DNA of 10,467 nucleotides from an uncultured Bacilli bacterium (GTDB lineage: Bacteria; Bacillota_I; Bacilli_A; RF39; UBA660), in NCBI GenBank assembly GCA_947630205.1, contig CANRGW010000038.1, positions 1 through 10,467 of the forward strand. Reading direction: 5' to 3'. The notes beneath the pieces were generated by a model. The model searched no databases. It saw nothing but the letters and a program-made list of their open reading frames with translations, and was not told the DNA's origin. Shown piece by piece: positions 6,579 to 10,467 of this stretch (the first letter of the stretch is position 1; each line of letters starts with the position of its first letter). The position numbers were made by a program, and so were the translations under genes.

Positions 6579-6607
6579 ATTATATCATAAATTTCCCTTA
6601 ATGTCAA
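6579..6607 (-). promoter_or_regulatory. Perfect-consensus sigma-A promoter overlapping the ezrA stop codon
   Basis: On the minus strand, -35 TTGACA (6602-6607) and -10 TATAAT (6579-6584) have exactly 17 bp between them and an extended TGA before the -10. The -35 contains the TGA stop codon of ezrA (6604-6606). It drives the 320-aa protein gene and probably the VanW-family gene. The start is near 6572, giving a leader of about 20 nt. Confidence 0.88.
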
Positions 6608-8316
6608 TTAATAGCTAATTCTTTATTAAACTTACTCTTAATACCAGGTTCTATTTTATCTAATATATCTAAAACCATTTTTAAAGAAGCATCATAATTA
6701 CCTTTATAGAAAAGTATCTCAGCTCTATTAAGACCTTTATTAACTTCACTAGATAAATTTCTATATCTATTAGCATAAACAATTAAATTTTCGGCAAAAT
6801 AAGCATTATGAATAATCGATTTCGTAGTATTATAAAGTTTAAAAACTAAATCTCTTGCTGTATCAACTCTTGTATTTAAAGTTTTAATAATAATTGGTTT
6901 CTTTTCAAGTTCTTTAATAATTTCTAAAATTGCTTCATTGGCCTCACTTAACTCCACAAAATAATTGTTAGCAACAACTGGTATTTTTACACTTTGAATT
7001 TGTCTTTTACATGTTTTTAATAATTCCTGAACTTCTTCTAATTGATCTCTTGCTCTTTCTTCATCGTCTTGCATACTTCCTAAACTCTTTAAAGTTAAAT
7101 CTAGATTATCTTCAATAAGTTTTAACTTCACCCCTAACTCATTTAATAATAAATTACTTTTACCATAAGAATTGTCTTGTTTTTTTACTTTTCTAATTAA
7201 AGACCTATATTCTTTTACTAAATCATCATACTCTAAACTAATATTTTTAAGTTCATTTAAATCAGCATCTTTCAAACCATATAAAGTCTTAATATCATCA
7301 AGTTGCATATTTATATCATGTAAAGTGCTTTTAACACTTGAAAGTCTTTCATTAAAAGTTGTTGATGTTGTATCAAAATCTTTTTTATAAATTTTTTCTT
7401 TTTCAATATCTTTAAAAAGTGAATCTAAAAACTCTAAAATCGTCTTTAATTCAAACAAACTATTATCTATATTTAAAACCTTAGTTCTATCTAAGATATC
7501 ATTTTCAATTCTTTCTATTTCTTTAAAATTATAGTCTAAATTCATAAAATTTAAAGTATAACCATCTTCTAACATACTTTGTCTTAATTTAGTCAATTCT
7601 CTAATTCGGGAAGGAATTAAATCATTTATCAAGACTAATATATCTGGTACTTCTGTAACAACCGTTGCAATATGGTCAATCATAATCTCTAAAGATTTTA
7701 CTACTAAAACTACTTCATTATAAAGATTTTCATTAATAACTAATTCAAAATCTTGAAATCTTTTATCAATGTTTTCAAATTGCATACTTATTGTATCAGT
7801 TAATAAACCATATAATTCTTTATTATTTTCATATTCTCTAGTTGAAACGCGATATTTATTTTTTAATTTTATAATCATACCTCGATATTTATCTTCATAA
7901 GAAGTTAATTCTGTTAATTCATTTAACATATGATTTATTAAATATCTATTTTTAGCAATTTCAAGTTCTGCTAAAGTGTATTTTTTATCAAATTCTTTTT
8001 TCTTTTTACTATTAGCTATGAAATCTAATTCTACCAACATATCTTCTAAATTTTGAAAAGAATTTTCTTTTAAATTATCATAAATAGTTTTATAATTATT
8101 AATTTTTTCTTCTAATTGTTCCCCTTTCGTTAAATTAGAAACTTTGGCAAGTTCTGTTTGAAAAGGAATTGATAAAACATCATTTCTTTGAATATCTAAA
8201 TAATTAACCTTTTTTAACATTACTTTCTTTTGATGATGTCTAATTAAAAAGATAGCAAGGAAGATAACAATAAGTAAAAAAACTACTACTGCTATAATAA
8301 TTAATTTTATATTCAT
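6604..8316 (-). CDS. ezrA: Septation ring formation regulator EzrA
   Basis: From the chosen start this is a 570-residue protein (B. subtilis EzrA is about 562). One N-terminal membrane segment (residues 4-25) ends in RHHQKK, followed by a long, almost Trp- and Cys-free cytoplasmic helical region of spectrin-like coiled coils. Near the C-terminus is the EzrA-type YANRYR patch (about 514-519), then AEILFYKGNYDASL and the LDKIEPG segment. EzrA binds FtsZ and modulates Z-ring assembly and links it to wall synthesis in low-GC Gram-positives. ATG 8316 is preferred over the upstream in-frame ATG 8334. AGGAGG (8324-8329) is 7 nt from 8316 and would lie inside the coding region if 8334 were used, and homology starts at the membrane segment. 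The stop is TGA. No terminator follows, so some read-through into the next gene is expected. Confidence 0.95.
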   Translation of the reverse strand: MNIKLIIIAVVVFLLIVIFLAIFLIRHHQKKVMLKKVNYLDIQRNDVLSIPFQTELAKVSNLTKGEQLEEKINNYKTIYDNLKENSFQNLEDMLVELDFIANSKKKKEFDKKYTLAELEIAKNRYLINHMLNELTELTSYEDKYRGMIIKLKNKYRVSTREYENNKELYGLLTDTISMQFENIDKRFQDFELVINENLYNEVVLVVKSLEIMIDHIATVVTEVPDILVLINDLIPSRIRELTKLRQSMLEDGYTLNFMNLDYNFKEIERIENDILDRTKVLNIDNSLFELKTILEFLDSLFKDIEKEKIYKKDFDTTSTTFNERLSSVKSTLHDINMQLDDIKTLYGLKDADLNELKNISLEYDDLVKEYRSLIRKVKKQDNSYGKSNLLLNELGVKLKLIEDNLDLTLKSLGSMQDDEERARDQLEEVQELLKTCKRQIQSVKIPVVANNYFVELSEANEAILEIIKELEKKPIIIKTLNTRVDTARDLVFKLYNTTKSIIHNAYFAENLIVYANRYRNLSSEVNKGLNRAEILFYKGNYDASLKMVLDILDKIEPGIKSKFNKELAIN

Positions 8317-8342
8317 ATTTTTTCCTCCTATCATACATATAT

Positions 8343-8351
8343 ATCATATCA
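8343..8351 (-). promoter_or_regulatory. Possible extended -10 of the ezrA promoter
   Basis: On the minus strand TGA-TATGAT (8351-8343) is an extended -10. The 17-bp-spaced -35 (TACAAA, 8366-8371) is poor. A start near 8336 would give a short leader and exclude the ATG at 8334. This is a weak call based on one element. Confidence 0.35.
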
Positions 8352-8394
8352 TAAACTAATTATTTTTTGTAGTATTTTGTATTATTTTTTTAAG

Positions 8395-8412
8395 GATTAT
8401 TTAAAAATAATC
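8395..8412. repeat. Perfect inverted repeat between ezrA and the divergent gene
   Basis: GATTATTT (8395-8402) and AAATAATC (8405-8412) form an exact 8-bp dyad with a 2-bp centre. It lies upstream of the -10 regions of both divergent genes. It could be an operator, or a chance palindrome in AT-rich DNA. It has no T-run, so it is not a terminator. Confidence 0.5.
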
Positions 8413-8432
8413 GTACCAATTACATAGATATA

Positions 8433-8441
8433 TGATATAAT
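8433..8441 (+). promoter_or_regulatory. Extended -10 promoter of the plus-strand gene
   Basis: TG at 8433-8434, one base, then a perfect -10 TATAAT (8436-8441). The -35 at the 17-bp position (GTACCA, 8413-8418) is poor, so the extended -10 would carry recognition. The start is near 8448, and an AAGGAGG ribosome-binding site lies at 8460-8466. Confidence 0.6.
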
Positions 8442-8469
8442 TTGTAGGAATGCCCCAAAAAGGAGGATT

Positions 8470-8934
8470 ATGCCAGATTATTTATTTAAGTACAATATGT
8501 TTATTACACTTTATAAGTTATTACTAGATAACTTAAAAGAAACTAAAAGAAAATATATAATATCTTTTTATTATTTAAACGATGAATTTAATATAAAAAT
8601 TATAGATGCTGAAAGTGAAGAAAAGATTTTTTCTTATCATTTTCCAGTTACTTTAGAAGAATATAATAATTTAATATTTGTTATAGGAAATGATTTTATT
8701 GATAATAATCAAATTCTTATTTCATATTTTGAACCAATGCAAGAAGAGGATATTATGCTTTATTACAATTCAAATTATAGGGACATTCAGCTTGATTACG
8801 ATAAAGCCAAAATTCATATAATAAACAATCCTTATTTTGAAATGCATTTTTATTACTTCCATGGATTAAATTATACTGGTTATCAAATTCAAGATAAATC
8901 ACTATATAAAGTATATAAAAAAAATAAAAAGTAA
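8470..8934 (+). CDS. Uncharacterised 154-residue protein
   Basis: I do not recognise this protein. It is rich in Tyr, Asn, Asp, Ile and Phe, has no membrane segment, signal peptide or Cys, and looks like a small soluble alpha/beta protein ending in a KKNKK tail. It is the only plus-strand gene in the window, divergent from ezrA. ATG 8470 follows a strong AAGGAGG (8460-8466), but at only 3 nt spacing, which is short; the next in-frame Met (8497) has no ribosome-binding site. A TATAAT extended -10 lies upstream and a strong hairpin terminator downstream, so it is a complete single-gene unit and very probably real. The intergenic inverted repeat at 8395-8412 may regulate it. Confidence 0.82.
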   Translation: MPDYLFKYNMFITLYKLLLDNLKETKRKYIISFYYLNDEFNIKIIDAESEEKIFSYHFPVTLEEYNNLIFVIGNDFIDNNQILISYFEPMQEEDIMLYYNSNYRDIQLDYDKAKIHIINNPYFEMHFYYFHGLNYTGYQIQDKSLYKVYKKNKK

Positions 8935-8955
8935 AATAATGAAATTATATTATAT

Positions 8956-9000
8956 AAAACTTAGCAAATCATATTGATAATTGCTAAGTTTTTCTTTTTT
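8956..9000. terminator. Bidirectional terminator between convergent genes
   Basis: A 12-bp perfect stem (8956-8967 with 8981-8992) is capped by an inner 4-bp stem ATCA/TGAT around TAT, with a 2-nt AA bulge. On the plus strand it is followed by a T-rich tail interrupted by one C (to 9000). On the minus strand the stem ends in GTTTT. It ends the plus-strand gene (stop 8932-8934) and, from the other side, the membrane protein gene (stop 8999-9001). Confidence 0.88.
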
Positions 9001-9550
9001 ATCTTATAGAATTAATTCTTTTTATTTTTTTAAGACCATATCTTTCTTCTTTTGTATCAAAGAAAAAAGGTGTTTTTCTAGGATTAAAGGTTAAGTATAT
9101 TAAAGAGAACCAAGTTATGGCGATTAAAATAATACTTATGGCATTTAAAATCGTTTTTTCTTTTTGAAGCGTAATTAAGTAAAATAAATATTCTGTTATT
9201 ATTAGAACAGTTAAAAAGATAAACATAGTATAAATTATTCCTTCTCCAAAACGTTCATAAATTGGTAAATAAATTATAAAAAAAAGAATTATATTAACGA
9301 TAGTTGAAGAAAATAAACCTAAGAAATAATTTTTTAGTTTTATTTTTTTCTTTTTCAAAATAAAAAAAGCTATCAAACCAACGATAATTTCTGTTACATA
9401 CATTAATTTTAAATGTTCAAATAAACTTTCATTAACTGGGAAAAAAATGGCTGTTAGAAAATTAGGAAATAAGTCATAAAGAAAATGAAATAAAAACATG
9501 CATAAAAAAATAGCAATTGTATTAATTGTAAAGAATTTTCGTAAATTCAT
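8999..9550 (-). CDS. Small multi-spanning membrane protein, DUF6512-like
   Basis: This 183-residue hydrophobic protein has about five membrane segments (roughly 9-27, 47-65, 74-95, 103-127, 133-155). The segment FFPVNESLFEHLKLMY (36-51), with the PVNES and EHLK signatures, and the C-terminal TFNPRKTPFFFDTKEERYG (154-172) resemble the DUF6512 pattern (PVNES-x-wEHlK; nPp-x-pLF-D-x-yG). The assignment is from memory of the pattern and moderate. The function of this family is not known. The start ATG 9550 has a GGTGA ribosome-binding site (9555-9559) 4 nt away. It lies 60 bp downstream of the C39-like gene with no clear terminator between, so the two may share a transcript. It ends at the convergent terminator. 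Confidence 0.8.
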   Translation of the reverse strand: MNLRKFFTINTIAIFLCMFLFHFLYDLFPNFLTAIFFPVNESLFEHLKLMYVTEIIVGLIAFFILKKKKIKLKNYFLGLFSSTIVNIILFFIIYLPIYERFGEGIIYTMFIFLTVLIITEYLFYLITLQKEKTILNAISIILIAITWFSLIYLTFNPRKTPFFFDTKEERYGLKKIKRINSIR

Positions 9551-9610
9551 ATAATCACCATTACTATTTTATATTAAAAATCAAAATATATACTTAAAGC
9601 ACGTGTAACA

Positions 9611-10467
9611 TTATACAACTTTTGCTGAAGTACCATCAAGATTATAGGCCTTACCATCTACTTCAACAGCAGCAATAGTTGGCATATCAGATGTAGATAA
9701 TCCATTATTAAACTTAACTCCATTTGAGGTAACTGTAACAGCACTTCGAGGGAAAACAGCCCAAGCTTTTTTTCCTGTTAAACTTCCGTTGTTGTTATCA
9801 CTATCCGTCATTCTTGTACCAAATGAAATGGCTTTATCTGTAGAAGAATGATATCCTCCAGAGTCTGTAACATAAAATTTACCGTTACCGTCATTTTTGG
9901 TAATTGTAACAAAATGATGAGCACCATTTAAAGACAAGGCAATAGAACCACCAGCATCAGTAATTGCTTCAGCTTCTTCCTTGGTAAGAACAGGGCTACC
10001 ATCGCGAGGAAACTCAACAATACAAACATCTTTAAAAGCAGCGGTCATATCTGTTGTTATTTTAGATGCAGAACCTTTAGCATTAGCATAAGATAATCCC
10101 ATTCCACCAGCATAATAAGTATTTTTATAATTACGACCTCCACCTAAAGCATATAAACTATCTAACATTTCATTTGGATAAACCATAACATTTTCATCAT
10201 AGGCTGTTGATAAACCACAACTTAAAGCTGATGACAATGCGAAAACACCGCATCCTTTATTACTAAGATAGCCGCTTCCAAAAAGATAATTACCATGTCC
10301 ACCATAATTAGTTCTACTTTGAGAAACTCTTGTAATAAACGGATTGGCTCGATTACCATATAACTTTAAAAGTTCCTCCATTTGCTCTTGACTAATAGCC
10401 GGCATATTTTCAATATCTGACTGCATTTTATTAAGAGAAACACTAAAAGAACCTGACGTATCTATTG
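9611..10467 (-). CDS. Papain/C39-like cysteine peptidase-fold protein (5' truncated)
   Basis: The reading frame stays open from the stop at 9611 to the right edge. The first ATG (10426) has no ribosome-binding site and 13 more in-frame codons precede it, so the true start lies outside. Numbered from that Met, the visible part has NKGCGVFALSSAL (56-68) with candidate nucleophile Cys59, GAHHFVTI (168-175) with candidate His170/171, and FYVTDSGG (184-191) with candidate Asp188. This Cys-His-Asp order and spacing fit C39-like/papain-like peptidase domains. A NKxCG motif and the Gly/Ser/Thr/Asn-rich composition suggest an extracytoplasmic protein, but no signal peptide is visible here. The substrate is unknown. 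GC is about 36% against about 20-27% nearby, and codon use differs, hinting at recent transfer or special selection. Confidence 0.78.
   Translation of the reverse strand, partial: IDTSGSFSVSLNKMQSDIENMPAISQEQMEELLKLYGNRANPFITRVSQSRTNYGGHGNYLFGSGYLSNKGCGVFALSSALSCGLSTAYDENVMVYPNEMLDSLYALGGGRNYKNTYYAGGMGLSYANAKGSASKITTDMTAAFKDVCIVEFPRDGSPVLTKEEAEAITDAGGSIALSLNGAHHFVTITKNDGNGKFYVTDSGGYHSSTDKAISFGTRMTDSDNNNGSLTGKKAWAVFPRSAVTVTSNGVKFNNGLSTSDMPTIAAVEVDGKAYNLDGTSAKVV

Noticed and set aside
6604..6606. TGA after ezrA read as Trp (mycoplasma-type code).
   Set aside because: All Trp codons checked in the window are TGG and no gene contains an internal TGA. Read-through would add only two residues before a TAA, so this site alone is not decisive, but the standard code fits everything.
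7172..7390. Plus-strand open frame of 72 codons inside ezrA.
   Set aside because: Antisense shadow of the coiled-coil coding region, Ser/Phe/Leu-rich as expected for the complement of Lys/Glu codons.
8317..8334. Longer N-terminus for EzrA from ATG 8334.
   Set aside because: It would put the AGGAGG ribosome-binding site inside the coding region, and no ribosome-binding site lies before 8334.

Overview
This is a very AT-rich window (roughly 25% GC in most genes by eye) from a Gram-positive, spore-forming, Bacilli-like Bacillota genome. Four things point there. The 16S rRNA 5' end lies at the left edge. An EzrA cell-division protein is present. There is an alpha/beta-type small acid-soluble spore protein (SASP). 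The backbone order ezrA - cysteine desulfurase - thiI - SASP is the order I recall around ezrA-nifZ-thiI-sspA in Bacillus subtilis. All visible Trp codons are TGG, so the standard bacterial code fits. Almost everything is on the minus strand.

Left part (1-1250): the first ~76 bases are the 5' end of a 16S rRNA gene running off the left edge. Upstream of it are three tandem sigma-A-type promoters (17-bp spacers, extended -10 TG, upstream A7 tracts) and a short rRNA leader. Next comes a DUF402 nucleoside tri/diphosphatase gene (ntdP/ygaC family) with its own promoter and a terminator that overlaps its stop codon. A gene-less, purine-biased stretch (about 1253-1530) follows.

Core (1531-8450): reading in the direction of transcription, ezrA is followed by an unrecognised 320-aa membrane-anchored protein gene, which has a perfect-consensus promoter overlapping the ezrA stop codon. 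A VanW-family envelope protein gene and a terminator come next. Then nifS/nifZ-type cysteine desulfurase and thiI form a tight pair with their own promoter, and the SASP gene follows with a sigma-G-like promoter and a strong terminator. NifS should supply persulfide sulfur to ThiI for 4-thiouridine in tRNA. EzrA acts at the division ring. The VanW-family protein is probably exported and acts at the wall.

Right part (8395-10467): a plus-strand gene of unknown function is divergent from ezrA, with a perfect inverted repeat in the shared intergenic region. It converges on a small DUF6512-like membrane protein gene at a bidirectional terminator. At the right edge is a 5'-truncated gene for a papain/C39-like cysteine peptidase-fold protein whose GC content (about 36% in hand-counted lines) is clearly above its neighbours.

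I found no CRISPR array, insertion sequence or phage gene. The best candidates for undescribed biology are the 320-aa protein inserted in the ezrA neighbourhood, the C39-like protein, and the modular rRNA promoter array.
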